Shown here piece after piece: positions 7,668 through 14,807 of a stretch of 20,771 nucleotides of DNA; position 1 is the first letter of the stretch; the number at the start of each line of letters is the position of its first letter. The position numbers and the translations under genes are program-made. The notes under the pieces are model-generated. The model saw nothing but the letters and a program-made list of their open reading frames with translations, had not been told where the DNA came from and ran no database searches. Source of the stretch: Bacteroides sp. (GTDB taxonomy: Bacteria; Bacteroidota; Bacteroidia; Bacteroidales; Bacteroidaceae); the NCBI GenBank assembly GCA_030151635.1, contig JASLDF010000026.1, positions 1-20,771 of the forward strand, in the 5' to 3' direction.

Positions 7668-8063
7668 TTAATATACGTAACATAAAACTTCACCACCAAC
7701 TTTGTGTTCGGCAGCTTCTTTATTTGTTATTACACCTTTGGAAGTAGATATTACAGCAATACCCAAACCATTAATAACGCGTGGCATATCTTTGTAACCA
7801 GCATACTTACGTAAACCTGGTGTAGATACTCTAATTAATTTTTTGATGGCGTTAACTTTGTTAACTTTATCATACTTCAAGGCAATTTTAATTGAACCTT
7901 GAGGACCATCTTCTACAAACTTATAGTTAAGGATGTAGCCTTTTTCAAAAAGAATCTTGGTGATATCTTTTTTCAAATTTGAAGCAGGGATGCTAACTAC
8001 TCTATGATTTGCAGTAATTGCATTTCTCAACCTCGTTAGGTAATCTGCTATTGGATCTGTCAT
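7668..8063 (-). CDS. rpsH: 30S ribosomal protein S8 (uS8)
   Basis: Primary 16S-binding protein of the central domain, and the autogenous repressor of the spc operon in E. coli. The 131 residues start MTDPIADYLTRLRNA and end with the conserved GGEVLCYVY. The C-terminal RNA-binding part has RVINGLGIAVISTSKGV (94-110). A 48-bp spacer precedes it, longer than the other spc spacers here (0-27 bp), and contains a small hairpin. The downstream gene rplF follows after 13 bp. Confidence 0.98.
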   Translation of the reverse strand: MTDPIADYLTRLRNAITANHRVVSIPASNLKKDITKILFEKGYILNYKFVEDGPQGSIKIALKYDKVNKVNAIKKLIRVSTPGLRKYAGYKDMPRVINGLGIAVISTSKGVITNKEAAEHKVGGEVLCYVY

Positions 8064-8082
8064 ATTAAAAATTTTAAATTAA

Positions 8083-8097
8083 TCAGGACAACCCTGA
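8083..8097 (-). promoter_or_regulatory. Small hairpin in the rpsN-rpsH spacer
   Basis: In the transcribed strand UCAGG and CCUGA form a 5-bp stem around the loop GUUGU, extendable by one G-U pair. It lies 20 bp upstream of the S8 start codon, in a spacer longer than its spc neighbours. It might be part of a regulatory structure for rpsH, but it is short and could be chance in AT-rich DNA. Confidence 0.25.
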
Positions 8098-8111
8098 CAA
8101 TATTTACATTA

Positions 8112-8381
8112 TTACCAACTAGCCTTTTTTACGCCAGGGATTAAACCGTTAGATGCCATTTCACGAAATTGAATTCTTGAAATACCAAATTGACGGATAT
8201 AACCTTTTGGACGACCAGTCATTGTACAACGATTGTGTAATCTTACAGGAGATGCATTCTTTGGAAGTTTTTGCAATTCCTCATATTCACCAGCCGCTTT
8301 CAAAGCTTTGCGTCTTTCAGCATATTTGGCTACTAGTTTAGCTCGCTTTACTTCGCGAGCTTTCATTGATTCTTTTGCCAT
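8112..8381 (-). CDS. rpsN: 30S ribosomal protein S14 (uS14), zinc-free long form
   Basis: Small-subunit head protein. The 89-residue length and the segment RLHNRCTMTGRPKGYIRQFG (47-66) identify the long, zinc-independent (C-) type. The short 61-residue zinc form would carry two CxxC pairs, whereas here only Cys52 is present. The C-terminus ends GLIPGVKKASW, as in the family. It lies 12 bp after rplE and 48 bp before rpsH, its normal spc position. Confidence 0.98.
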   Translation of the reverse strand: MAKESMKAREVKRAKLVAKYAERRKALKAAGEYEELQKLPKNASPVRLHNRCTMTGRPKGYIRQFGISRIQFREMASNGLIPGVKKASW

Positions 8382-8393
8382 ATATAAAAATCT

Positions 8394-8945
8394 TTATTTA
8401 GCTTGTTTAAAAGGTAAACCAAATTCTTTCAATAATGCGTGACCTTCTTCATCTGTTTTTGCAGAAGTTACAAAGGTAATATTCATTCCGAGAATTTTAG
8501 TAATACTATCGATATTTATTTCTGGAAAAATGATTTGTTCCTCAATACCTAAGGTGTAATTACCACGGCCATCGAATTTACTATTGATACCTCTAAAGTC
8601 ACGGATACGAGGTAAAGCAACACGAACAAGTTTTTCTAGAAACTCGTACATACGTTCACGACGTAACGTTACCATAACTCCAATAGGCATTTGTTTACGC
8701 AATTTGAAGTTTGAAATATCTTTTTTTGAAATTGTAGCAACTGCTTTTTGACCAGTAATTGCTGTGATTTCATTGATAGCCACATCGATGATCTTCTTAT
8801 CAGCTACAGCTTGACCTAAACCTTGATTGATAACAATCTTTTTTAGAACTGGAACTTCCATTGAAGAAGAATACTTGAACTGTGACAATAATGCAGGAAC
8901 GATACGTTCTGCATATTCTTTTTTTAGGGATGCAGTATTACTCAT
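8394..8945 (-). CDS. rplE: 50S ribosomal protein L5 (uL5)
   Basis: Binds 5S rRNA and P-site tRNA in the central protuberance. The 183 residues include KIVINQGLGQAV (36-47), the family signature region LRKQMPIGVMVTLR (about 106-119) and FPEINIDSITKILGMNITFV (140-159) towards the C-terminus. The start codon overlaps the rplX stop by one base (TAATG), implying translational coupling. AGAGGAG formed by the last rplX codons sits about 8 nt upstream and makes a good Shine-Dalgarno match. Confidence 0.98.
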   Translation of the reverse strand: MSNTASLKKEYAERIVPALLSQFKYSSSMEVPVLKKIVINQGLGQAVADKKIIDVAINEITAITGQKAVATISKKDISNFKLRKQMPIGVMVTLRRERMYEFLEKLVRVALPRIRDFRGINSKFDGRGNYTLGIEEQIIFPEINIDSITKILGMNITFVTSAKTDEEGHALLKEFGLPFKQAK

Positions 8946-9265
8946 TATTTAATCTCCTCTTTTGATTTTTTTGAATAACGAACTTTAGAACCATCTTCAG
9001 AAATTCTAATACCTGTTCTTGTTGGTTTACCTGTAGAAGGATCAACATGATTTAGGTTAGAAATATGAATTGATGCTTCTTGTTTAATAATACCGCCTTG
9101 AGGATTAGCAGCACTAGGTTTAGTACTTTTAGATACTAAATTAACACCTTCAACAATCGCTCTATTTTCCTTAGTAAAGACTTCTAAAACCTTACCAGTT
9201 TTAGTTTTGTCTTTACCAGCATTGACGTATACATTATCGCCCTTTTTTATATGTAATTTACTCAT
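8945..9265 (-). CDS. rplX: 50S ribosomal protein L24 (uL24)
   Basis: Initiator of 50S assembly that binds the 5' end of 23S rRNA. The 106 residues begin MSKLHIKKGDNVYVNAGKDK, the start of the KOW motif (about 6-33, continuing TGKVLEVFTKENRAIVEGVN). The central NPQGGIIKQEASIHISNL (54-71) is also typical. It lies 19 bp after rplN and overlaps rplE by one base. Confidence 0.98.
   Translation of the reverse strand: MSKLHIKKGDNVYVNAGKDKTKTGKVLEVFTKENRAIVEGVNLVSKSTKPSAANPQGGIIKQEASIHISNLNHVDPSTGKPTRTGIRISEDGSKVRYSKKSKEEIK
8954..8958 (-). promoter_or_regulatory. Shine-Dalgarno-like AGGAG before rplE
   Basis: AGGAG with an 8-nt spacer to the rplE ATG. It lies inside the Lys-Glu-Glu-Ile-Lys C-terminus of rplX, where AAA GAG GAG codons could create it by chance. 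Its spacing is ideal, and together with the TAATG overlap it suggests reinitiation. Confidence 0.45.
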
Positions 9266-9284
9266 TACTTAAGTCTTTTACAAA

Positions 9285-9650
9285 TTATAGTACCTCTGGT
9301 GCTAGAGATACAACTTTCATATTTTTCAAACGAAGTTCTCTTGCAACAGGCCCGAAGATACGACTACCTCTAATTTCGCCAGATGTGTTCAACAACACAC
9401 AAGCGTTATCATCAAAACGTATATAGGAACCGTCAGCACGACGGATTTCCTTCTTAGTACGTACAATCAAAGCTTTAGATACTGCACCTTTTTTAACATC
9501 ACTTGAAGGGATTACGCTCTTTACAGAAACAACAATCACATCCCCTACAGAAGCATAACGACGACGTGTACCGCCTAAAACGCGTAAACACATCACTTCT
9601 TTAGCTCCACTATTATCACATACTGTGAGTCTGGATTCTACTTGTATCAT
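9285..9650 (-). CDS. rplN: 50S ribosomal protein L14 (uL14)
   Basis: 50S protein at the subunit interface (bridges B5 and B8) and docking site of the silencing factor RsfS. The 121 residues start MIQVESRLTVCDNSGAKEVM. Conserved elements include GDVIVVSVKSVIP (36-48), the signature segment around RTKKEIRRADGSYIRFDDNA (64-83) and the C-terminal KVVSLAPEVL. It lies 2 bp after rpsQ and opens the spc-type block, though nothing in the sequence separates it from the S10-type genes upstream. Confidence 0.98.
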   Translation of the reverse strand: MIQVESRLTVCDNSGAKEVMCLRVLGGTRRRYASVGDVIVVSVKSVIPSSDVKKGAVSKALIVRTKKEIRRADGSYIRFDDNACVLLNTSGEIRGSRIFGPVARELRLKNMKVVSLAPEVL

Positions 9651-9652
9651 AA

Positions 9653-9910
9653 TTACTTAGCTTTCTCAACTATTTCTACTAATCTCCATCTCTTACTCTT
9701 GCTCAATGGACGAGTTTCCATAATGTTAACTGTATCGCCAACATTACACTCGTTCTTTTCATCATGAGCGTAGTATTTTTTCGTTTTAGAAACGAATTTA
9801 CCGTACATAGGGTGTTTTTCTTTGAACTTAGCGGCTACCGTAATAGTCTTGTCCATTTTATTACTCAAAACCACTCCTACTCTAGTTTTTCTTAAATTTC
9901 TTGCTTCCAT
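9653..9910 (-). CDS. rpsQ: 30S ribosomal protein S17 (uS17)
   Basis: Primary 16S-binding OB-fold protein of the small-subunit body. From the chosen ATG it has 85 residues beginning MEARNLRKTRVGVVLSNKMD, matching the family. HPMYGKFVSKTKKYYAHDE (32-50), the GDTVNIMETRPLSKSKRWR segment (57-75) and the end VEIVEKAK are typical. Two further in-frame ATGs lie upstream at 9922 and 9919. The first overlaps the rpmC stop as ATGA, so an 89-residue form (MMSL plus the family start) is possible by coupling. I prefer 9910 on conservation. Confidence 0.93.
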   Translation of the reverse strand: MEARNLRKTRVGVVLSNKMDKTITVAAKFKEKHPMYGKFVSKTKKYYAHDEKNECNVGDTVNIMETRPLSKSKRWRLVEIVEKAK

Positions 9911-9918
9911 TAAGCTCA

Positions 9919-10116
9919 TCATTTATTGTTAATTTCTCTTTGGCGTAAATCAGATTTCATACGCGCGATTCCTCTACGTTGAAATTTGATTTTTGCAGGG
10001 TTTTCCAAAGGAGAAATTGAATGATTGATAACCATTTGGTGTAAGTTCGCCTTTTCTGCTTCTATTCTCTCTGCTAGATCAGCAGTAGACATCTCTCTAA
10101 TTTCTGATATCTTCAT
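9919..10116 (-). CDS. rpmC: 50S ribosomal protein L29 (uL29)
   Basis: Small two-helix protein beside the exit tunnel, part of the trigger factor and SRP docking area with L23. The 65 residues start MKISEIREMSTADLAERIEA and contain ENPAKIKFQRRGIARMKSDL (38-57), the family core. It follows rplP by 3 bp, and its TGA stop overlaps an upstream in-frame ATG of rpsQ. It is encoded in its usual place between L16 and S17. Confidence 0.97.
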   Translation of the reverse strand: MKISEIREMSTADLAERIEAEKANLHQMVINHSISPLENPAKIKFQRRGIARMKSDLRQREINNK

Positions 10117-10119
10117 ACG

Positions 10120-10554
10120 TTAAGCATTTTCATTTTTAATATCAAAATCACGTCTTACAATAAACTTCGTTGTAACCGGAAGTTTTTGTGCAGCTAAGCG
10201 TAAAGCTTCTCTAGCAATGTTATAAGGAACGCCTTCTACTTCGATAATAATTCTACCTGGAGAAACTGGGGCAACGAATCCTTCTGGTGCACCTTTACCT
10301 TTACCCATACGAACTTCGGCTGGTTTTTTAGTAATTGGTTTATCAGGGAAGATACGTATCCATATTTGTCCTTGACGTTGCATATATCTTGTTACAGCAA
10401 TACGAGCTGCTTCAATTTGTCTACCGGTAATCCACTTTTCTTGTAAAGATTTGATACCAAAAGAGCCAAAAGCAAGCTGGTGACCGCGTTGGGCATTACC
10501 CTTCATGCGACCTTTTTGCTGTCTTCTGAATTTTGTCTTTTTGGGTTGTAACAT
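10120..10554 (-). CDS. rplP: 50S ribosomal protein L16 (uL16)
   Basis: Helps organise the A-site tRNA binding region and the peptidyl transferase centre. The 144 residues start MLQPKKTKFRRQQKGRMKG. Signatures are GRQIEAARIAVTRYMQRQG (44-62), WIRIFPDKPITKKPAEVRMG (65-84) and GKGAPEGFVAPVSPGRIIIE (86-105). AGGA lies 4 nt before the ATG in the 23-bp spacer after rpsC, a weak and rather close Shine-Dalgarno match. It is followed 3 bp later by rpmC. Confidence 0.98.
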   Translation of the reverse strand: MLQPKKTKFRRQQKGRMKGNAQRGHQLAFGSFGIKSLQEKWITGRQIEAARIAVTRYMQRQGQIWIRIFPDKPITKKPAEVRMGKGKGAPEGFVAPVSPGRIIIEVEGVPYNIAREALRLAAQKLPVTTKFIVRRDFDIKNENA

Positions 10555-10577
10555 AGTTTCCTAAAATTCAAATTCGA

Positions 10578-11309
10578 TTAGCGATTATTTTTTTTTCTGC
10601 GGAAATTCTTATTATTATTATTTCCACGGCGGTTATTGCTACCTGAGTCATTAGACTGTGCAAAGTTAACGGATAGATCTCTTTTACCAAACACTTCTCC
10701 TCTACAGATCCATACTTTCACACCTAATAAACCAACTTTAGTCAAAGCTTCTGCATGACAGTAGTCAATATCAGCTCTTAATGTATGAAGTGGTGTTCTA
10801 CCCTCTTTAAACATTTCAGAACGTGCCATTTCCGCGCCATTAAGACGACCAGAAATTTGGATTTTGATACCTTCAGCACCCATACGCATTGTGTTAGCGA
10901 TTGACATCTTCACAGCACGACGGTAAGCAACTTTACCTTCTAGTTGGCGTGCAATATTGTTTGCAACAATAACTGCATCTAGTTCAGGTCTCTTAACCTC
11001 AAAGATATTAATTTGAATATCTTTATCAGTAAGAGTTTTCAACTCCTCTTTTAATTTATCAACTTCAGAACCGCCTTTACCGATAATAATACCTGGTCTA
11101 GCTGTACAAATAGTGATAGTCACTAATTTCAATGTACGCTCAATAACGATTCTAGAAACACTAGCTCTTGAAAGTCTAGCATTAAGGTATTTACGGATTT
11201 TACTATCTTCTAATAAATTATCACGATAATCATTTCCACCATACCAGTTAGAATCCCATCCTCTGATAATTCCTAAGCGGTTACTTATTGGATTAACTTT
11301 TTGTCCCAT
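10578..11309 (-). CDS. rpsC: 30S ribosomal protein S3 (uS3)
   Basis: mRNA-entry protein of the 30S head, 243 residues. The N-terminus MGQKVNPISNRLGIIRGWDS is the Bacteroidales-like form. The KH domain has the GKGG loop at 77-80 within RPGIIIGKGG. The C-terminal domain carries ISGRLNGAEMARSE (152-165) and VGLLGVKVWICRGEV (192-206). Residues 216-243 form a tail rich in Asn, Ser, Arg and Lys that has no folded character. It lies 7 bp after rplV. Confidence 0.98.
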   Translation of the reverse strand: MGQKVNPISNRLGIIRGWDSNWYGGNDYRDNLLEDSKIRKYLNARLSRASVSRIVIERTLKLVTITICTARPGIIIGKGGSEVDKLKEELKTLTDKDIQINIFEVKRPELDAVIVANNIARQLEGKVAYRRAVKMSIANTMRMGAEGIKIQISGRLNGAEMARSEMFKEGRTPLHTLRADIDYCHAEALTKVGLLGVKVWICRGEVFGKRDLSVNFAQSNDSGSNNRRGNNNNKNFRRKKNNR

Positions 11310-11316
11310 CTATACC

Positions 11317-11727
11317 TTAATTTTGATCTTCGTTAGTATTTTTAGAATCAACGAATAGCGTTACGTGATTAGAACGTTTGCGAATTCTGTAAGCTCTACC
11401 TTGTGGAGCTGGACGCATACGTTTAAGTGTAGCACCACCATCAACAAAGATTTTAGTTACATAAAGTTCGCCTGTTTCAGCTTTTCGTTCGTTTTTTTGT
11501 TCCCAATTAGCAATTGCTGAACGCAAAAGTTTCTCAACTCTTGCAGCCGCTTCTTTAGAAGAGAACTTCAACACTCCTAATGCTTTGTTAGCTTCCATAC
11601 CACGAATCATGTCAGCTACATAGCGCATTTTTCGAGGTGATGTAGGAACATTACGCACTTTAGCGAAATATACAGATTTACGGGCTTCTTTACTTTTATC
11701 AGCCGATATTTTTTTTCTTGCTCCCAT
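11317..11727 (-). CDS. rplV: 50S ribosomal protein L22 (uL22)
   Basis: Lines the nascent-peptide exit tunnel with L4; its beta-hairpin forms part of the constriction and is a macrolide-resistance site. The 136 residues include VRNVPTSPRKMRYVADMIRG (24-43) and, in the hairpin region, GATLKRMRPAPQGRAYRIRK (98-117). No insertion or deletion is evident in that loop. It lies 39 bp after rpsS and 7 bp before rpsC, with an A/T-only region before the ATG. Confidence 0.98.
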   Translation of the reverse strand: MGARKKISADKSKEARKSVYFAKVRNVPTSPRKMRYVADMIRGMEANKALGVLKFSSKEAAARVEKLLRSAIANWEQKNERKAETGELYVTKIFVDGGATLKRMRPAPQGRAYRIRKRSNHVTLFVDSKNTNEDQN

Positions 11728-11766
11728 TATTTTTTACTTTATTTTTATTTCAATAAATAAAACCTG

Positions 11767-12036
11767 TTATCTCTTCTTATTACCACCATGGCCTTTGAAC
11801 GTACGAGTTGGAGCAAACTCTCCTAACTTGTGTCCTACCATGTTTTCAGTAACATAAACAGGAATAAATTTATTTCCATTGTGAACTGCAATGGTTTGAC
11901 CCACAAAATCTGGGGAAATCATTGAAGCTCTAGCCCAAGTTTTAACAACGCTAGCTTTGCCACTTTCAATCACAGCAAGAACTTTGCTCTCTAGCTTAAC
12001 GTCGATGTATGGACCTTTTTTTAATGAACGACTCAT
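11767..12036 (-). CDS. rpsS: 30S ribosomal protein S19 (uS19)
   Basis: Small-subunit head protein that partners S13 and forms bridge B1a. The 89 residues match the family throughout: MSRSLKKGPYIDVKLESKV, the central WARASMISPDFVGQTIAVHN (35-54) and the signature GHKLGEFAPTRTFKGHGGNK (68-87). It sits 20 bp after rplB and 39 bp before rplV, in the normal S10-block order. Confidence 0.98.
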   Translation of the reverse strand: MSRSLKKGPYIDVKLESKVLAVIESGKASVVKTWARASMISPDFVGQTIAVHNGNKFIPVYVTENMVGHKLGEFAPTRTFKGHGGNKKR

Positions 12037-12056
12037 AATTTATTCAATTAATCAGT

Positions 12057-12881
12057 TTATTTCTTTCTTCTCTCAATGATGTACTTAGATGAATGCTTTT
12101 TAGGAGCTCTAGTCTTAAGACCCTTAGCATACAAGCCATTACGTGATCTTGGATGACCTCCTGAAGCTTTACCTTCACCACCACCCATTGGGTGATCAAC
12201 TGGGTTCATTACCACACCTCTAGTACGAGGACGGCGACCCATCCATCTAGTACGACCAGCCTTACCTGATCTTTCCAATGCATGGTCTGAATTACCAACA
12301 CTACCAATAGTAGCTTTACAAGCACTAAGGACTTTACGCACTTCACCAGAAGGAAGTTTAATTACGCAATATTTACCTTCTCTAGAAGTTAATTGAGCGT
12401 AGTTACCTGCAGATCTTACAAGAGCTGCACCTTGACCTGGACGAAGTTCGATGTTGTGAATTACAGTACCCACTGGAATATTTTGTAGAGGAAGAGTATT
12501 ACCAATTTCAGGAGCAGCTGTGTCTCCTGACATTAAAGTCGTACCTACTTGCAATCCATTGGGAGCAATAATATATCTTTTCTCACCATCAGCGTAGTAT
12601 AACAACGCTATACGAGCCGAACGGTTCGGATCGTATTCAATTGATTTAACAACTGCTGGAACACCATCTTTATTTCTCTTGAAATCGATAAAACGATATT
12701 TCTTACGGTGACCACCACCTAAATATCGCATTGTCATACGTCCGATAGCATTTCTACCACCTGACGCTTTTTTACCTGTCACAAGAGATTTCTCTGGTAC
12801 TTGCGCAGTAATTTCTTCAAAAGTACCAATAATTTTGTGTCTTTGCCCCGGTGTTGTGGGCTTTAATTTACGTACTGCCAT
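12057..12881 (-). CDS. rplB: 50S ribosomal protein L2 (uL2)
   Basis: Highly conserved protein needed for subunit association and near the peptidyl transferase centre. The 274 residues begin MAVRKLKPTTPGQRHKI. Conserved features are the OB-fold (about 75-125, IEYDPNRSARIALLYYADGE), RPGQGAALVRSAGNYAQL (147-164) and the C-terminal loop VVMNPVDHPMGGGEGKASGG (223-242). His230 corresponds to the catalytically discussed His229 of E. coli. It starts 8 bp after rplW and precedes rpsS by 20 bp. Confidence 0.98.
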   Translation of the reverse strand: MAVRKLKPTTPGQRHKIIGTFEEITAQVPEKSLVTGKKASGGRNAIGRMTMRYLGGGHRKKYRFIDFKRNKDGVPAVVKSIEYDPNRSARIALLYYADGEKRYIIAPNGLQVGTTLMSGDTAAPEIGNTLPLQNIPVGTVIHNIELRPGQGAALVRSAGNYAQLTSREGKYCVIKLPSGEVRKVLSACKATIGSVGNSDHALERSGKAGRTRWMGRRPRTRGVVMNPVDHPMGGGEGKASGGHPRSRNGLYAKGLKTRAPKKHSSKYIIERRKK

Positions 12882-12889
12882 TTTATCTA

Positions 12890-13180
12890 TTAAATATTGC
12901 TATAAAAATCTATTGATTCACCTTCTTTCAAAGTTACAATAGCCTTTTTAAATGCATTTGATTTACCACTGATAATACCAGCTTTAGTGTAACGCACTTT
13001 AGATTTGCCACTATATCTCATAGTGTTAATTTCAACCACTGTTACATTGTAAAGGGCTTCAATTTCTCTCTTTATTTCTAGCTTGTTAGCTTCTGGACGC
13101 ACGATAAAACCGAAGCGATTTTGTGCTTCAGTTAATGCTGTCATTTTCTCAGTTACTAACGGTTTAATAATAATTCCCAT
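12890..13180 (-). CDS. rplW: 50S ribosomal protein L23 (uL23)
   Basis: Exit-tunnel rim protein that docks trigger factor and SRP. The 96 residues begin MGIIIKPLVTEKMTALTEAQ and include NRFGFIVRPEANKLEIKREI (21-40) and RYSGKSKVRYTKAG (54-67). The gene follows rplD by 14 bp. It is one of very few here with a perfect Shine-Dalgarno sequence; the AAGGAGG 9 nt upstream overlaps the rplD stop codon (TAAGGAGG). Confidence 0.97.
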   Translation of the reverse strand: MGIIIKPLVTEKMTALTEAQNRFGFIVRPEANKLEIKREIEALYNVTVVEINTMRYSGKSKVRYTKAGIISGKSNAFKKAIVTLKEGESIDFYSNI

Positions 13181-13189
13181 TATTTCAAG

Positions 13190-13196
13190 CCTCCTT
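13190..13196 (-). promoter_or_regulatory. Canonical Shine-Dalgarno sequence of rplW
   Basis: AAGGAGG on the minus strand with a 9-nt spacer to the rplW ATG. Its first two bases are the last two of the rplD TAA stop. The GGAGG core is in the non-coding spacer and so is not explained by codon use. Confidence 0.8.
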
Positions 13197-13824
13197 ATTT
13201 ATTTAAGCTGTTATTCAAAGCAGATACAGCACTTTCTGTAAGTACAAGAACTTTCGCATCTAAAATCTTGTAAGTATTTAGATGTGAAATTGAGTCTACA
13301 GAAGTACCCTCTACGTTATGAGCTGACAAATATACGTATTTATTTTTTTCTGCAAAAATCATAAGTGTCTTTTTATCAGAAACCTTAAGATCTTTTGTAA
13401 TAGATACGAATTCTTTTGTCTTTGGAGCTTCAAATGTGAAATCCTCAATAACAAGAATTGCATTATCTTGAGCTTTATAACTTAGAGCTGATCTTCTTGC
13501 TAATACTTTAGTCTTTTTGTTGACTTTAAAAGAATAGTCTCTTGGTGTTGGACCGAATACACGACCACCACCTACTAATAGAGGAGATTTGATGTCACCA
13601 CGACGTGCACCACCACCACCTTTTTGTTTTCCTAATTTCTTAGTAGAACCAGCGATTTCGTTTCTCTCTTTAGTTTTGTGAGTACCTTGACGTTTGTTAG
13701 CCATGTATTGCTTAACATCAAGATAGATAGCGTGATCATTTGGCTCAATTCCGAAGATAGCTTGGTCTAACGTAACTTTTCTACCAGTATCTTCACCTTT
13801 AATATTATATACGTTAACTTCCAT
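13195..13824 (-). CDS. rplD: 50S ribosomal protein L4 (uL4)
   Basis: Early-assembly 50S protein whose extended loop reaches the exit tunnel. In E. coli L4 also represses the S10 operon. The 209 residues start MEVNVYNIKGEDTGRKV. The loop region has KQKGGGGARRGDIKSPLLVGG (67-87) followed by GRVFGPTPRDYSFKVNKK (88-105). The C-terminal half is the globular domain (LMIFAEKNKYVYLSAHNV). The start overlaps the rplC stop by one base (TAATG). I see no E. coli-type L4 target, but a strong hairpin precedes rpsJ. Confidence 0.97.
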   Translation of the reverse strand: MEVNVYNIKGEDTGRKVTLDQAIFGIEPNDHAIYLDVKQYMANKRQGTHKTKERNEIAGSTKKLGKQKGGGGARRGDIKSPLLVGGGRVFGPTPRDYSFKVNKKTKVLARRSALSYKAQDNAILVIEDFTFEAPKTKEFVSITKDLKVSDKKTLMIFAEKNKYVYLSAHNVEGTSVDSISHLNTYKILDAKVLVLTESAVSALNNSLNK

Positions 13825-14441
13825 TATTTCTCAATTAAAACGATTGAACCTTTGCAACCTGGAACTGAACCTTTAACTAGTAGTAAGTTGTGTTCCGCGA
13901 TTACTTTTAATACACGTAAGTTTTGGATAGTTACTCTATCGCCACCCATTTGGCCACCCATGCGCATTCCTTTGAATACTTTTGCAGGGTATGACGCAGC
14001 ACCAATAGAACCTGGTTTACGTTGTCTGTTTTTTTGACCGTGAGTAGACTCACCAACACCACCGAAGTTGTGTCTTTTCATTACACCTTGGAAACCTTTA
14101 CCCTTAGATGTACCTACAACGTCTACATAAGTTGCATCAGCAAATAAATCTACACTAAGTGTATCACCTAGATTCAATTCATTTCCAAATTCTTTGAACT
14201 CGGCCAAGTGTCTCTTTGGTGTTACTCCAGCTTTTTTGAAGTGTCCCATTAGAGGTTTTGAAACATTCTTTTCAGTCATGTCCATAAATCCTAATTGAAC
14301 AGATTCATATCCGTCTTTTTCAACAGATTTAACCTGAGTAACAACACAAGGACCTGCTTCGATAACAGTGCATGGTACATTTTTACCCTCGGCACTGAAA
14401 ACGGATGTCATTCCGATTTTTCTTCCTAATAATCCTGGCAT
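13824..14441 (-). CDS. rplC: 50S ribosomal protein L3 (uL3)
   Basis: Assembly initiator near the peptidyl transferase centre. The 205 residues begin MPGLLGRKIGMTSVFSAEGK. Recognised segments are VVGTSKGKGFQGVMKRHNF (108-126), GQKNRQRKPGSIGAASYPAK (135-154) and GGQMGGDRVTIQNLRV (162-177). Gln164 in GGQMG is the residue methylated by PrmB in other bacteria. It begins 20 bp after rpsJ and overlaps rplD by one base. Confidence 0.98.
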   Translation of the reverse strand: MPGLLGRKIGMTSVFSAEGKNVPCTVIEAGPCVVTQVKSVEKDGYESVQLGFMDMTEKNVSKPLMGHFKKAGVTPKRHLAEFKEFGNELNLGDTLSVDLFADATYVDVVGTSKGKGFQGVMKRHNFGGVGESTHGQKNRQRKPGSIGAASYPAKVFKGMRMGGQMGGDRVTIQNLRVLKVIAEHNLLLVKGSVPGCKGSIVLIEK

Positions 14442-14461
14442 TTCAGATAATTTTTAAATGA

Positions 14462-14767
14462 TCAAGCTTTGATTTCTACTTCTACTCCACTTGGCAATTC
14501 AAGTTTCATAAGAGCGTCTACAGTTTTAGCTGAAGAGCTATAAATATCAATTAGTCTCTTGAAAGAGCATAATTGAAATTGTTCTCTCGACTTCTTGTTA
14601 ACAAAAGTAGATCTGTTAACTGTAAAGATACGTTTGTGAGTTGGCAATGGAATTGGACCACTAACAATAGCACCAGTAGCTTTAACTGTTTTCACAATCT
14701 TCTCAGCAGATTTATCTACCAAATTGTGATCATAAGATTTTAATTTAATTCTAATTCTTTGACTCAT
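14462..14767 (-). CDS. rpsJ: 30S ribosomal protein S10 (uS10)
   Basis: Small-subunit head protein that is also NusE in transcription antitermination complexes. The chosen start gives 101 residues beginning MSQRIRIKLKSYDHNLVDKS, the family N-terminus. IPLPTHKRIFTVNRSTFVNK (39-58) and LPSGVEVEIKA complete the match. The open frame runs 22 codons further upstream, into the hairpin of the 96-bp fusA-rpsJ spacer; that extension is unconserved and rejected. This gene opens the S10-type block, but no separate promoter for it is evident. Confidence 0.97.
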   Translation of the reverse strand: MSQRIRIKLKSYDHNLVDKSAEKIVKTVKATGAIVSGPIPLPTHKRIFTVNRSTFVNKKSREQFQLCSFKRLIDIYSSSAKTVDALMKLELPSGVEVEIKA

Positions 14768-14807
14768 AATTTTAATATAAGTTATAAAAAAACATTTATA
14801 GTAATAA

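Noticed and set aside
7655..7699. 15-residue extension of L6 overlapping rpsH
   Set aside because: The conserved MSRIGKLP start at 7654 has a perfect Shine-Dalgarno sequence, and the extension is out-of-frame rpsH coding sequence.
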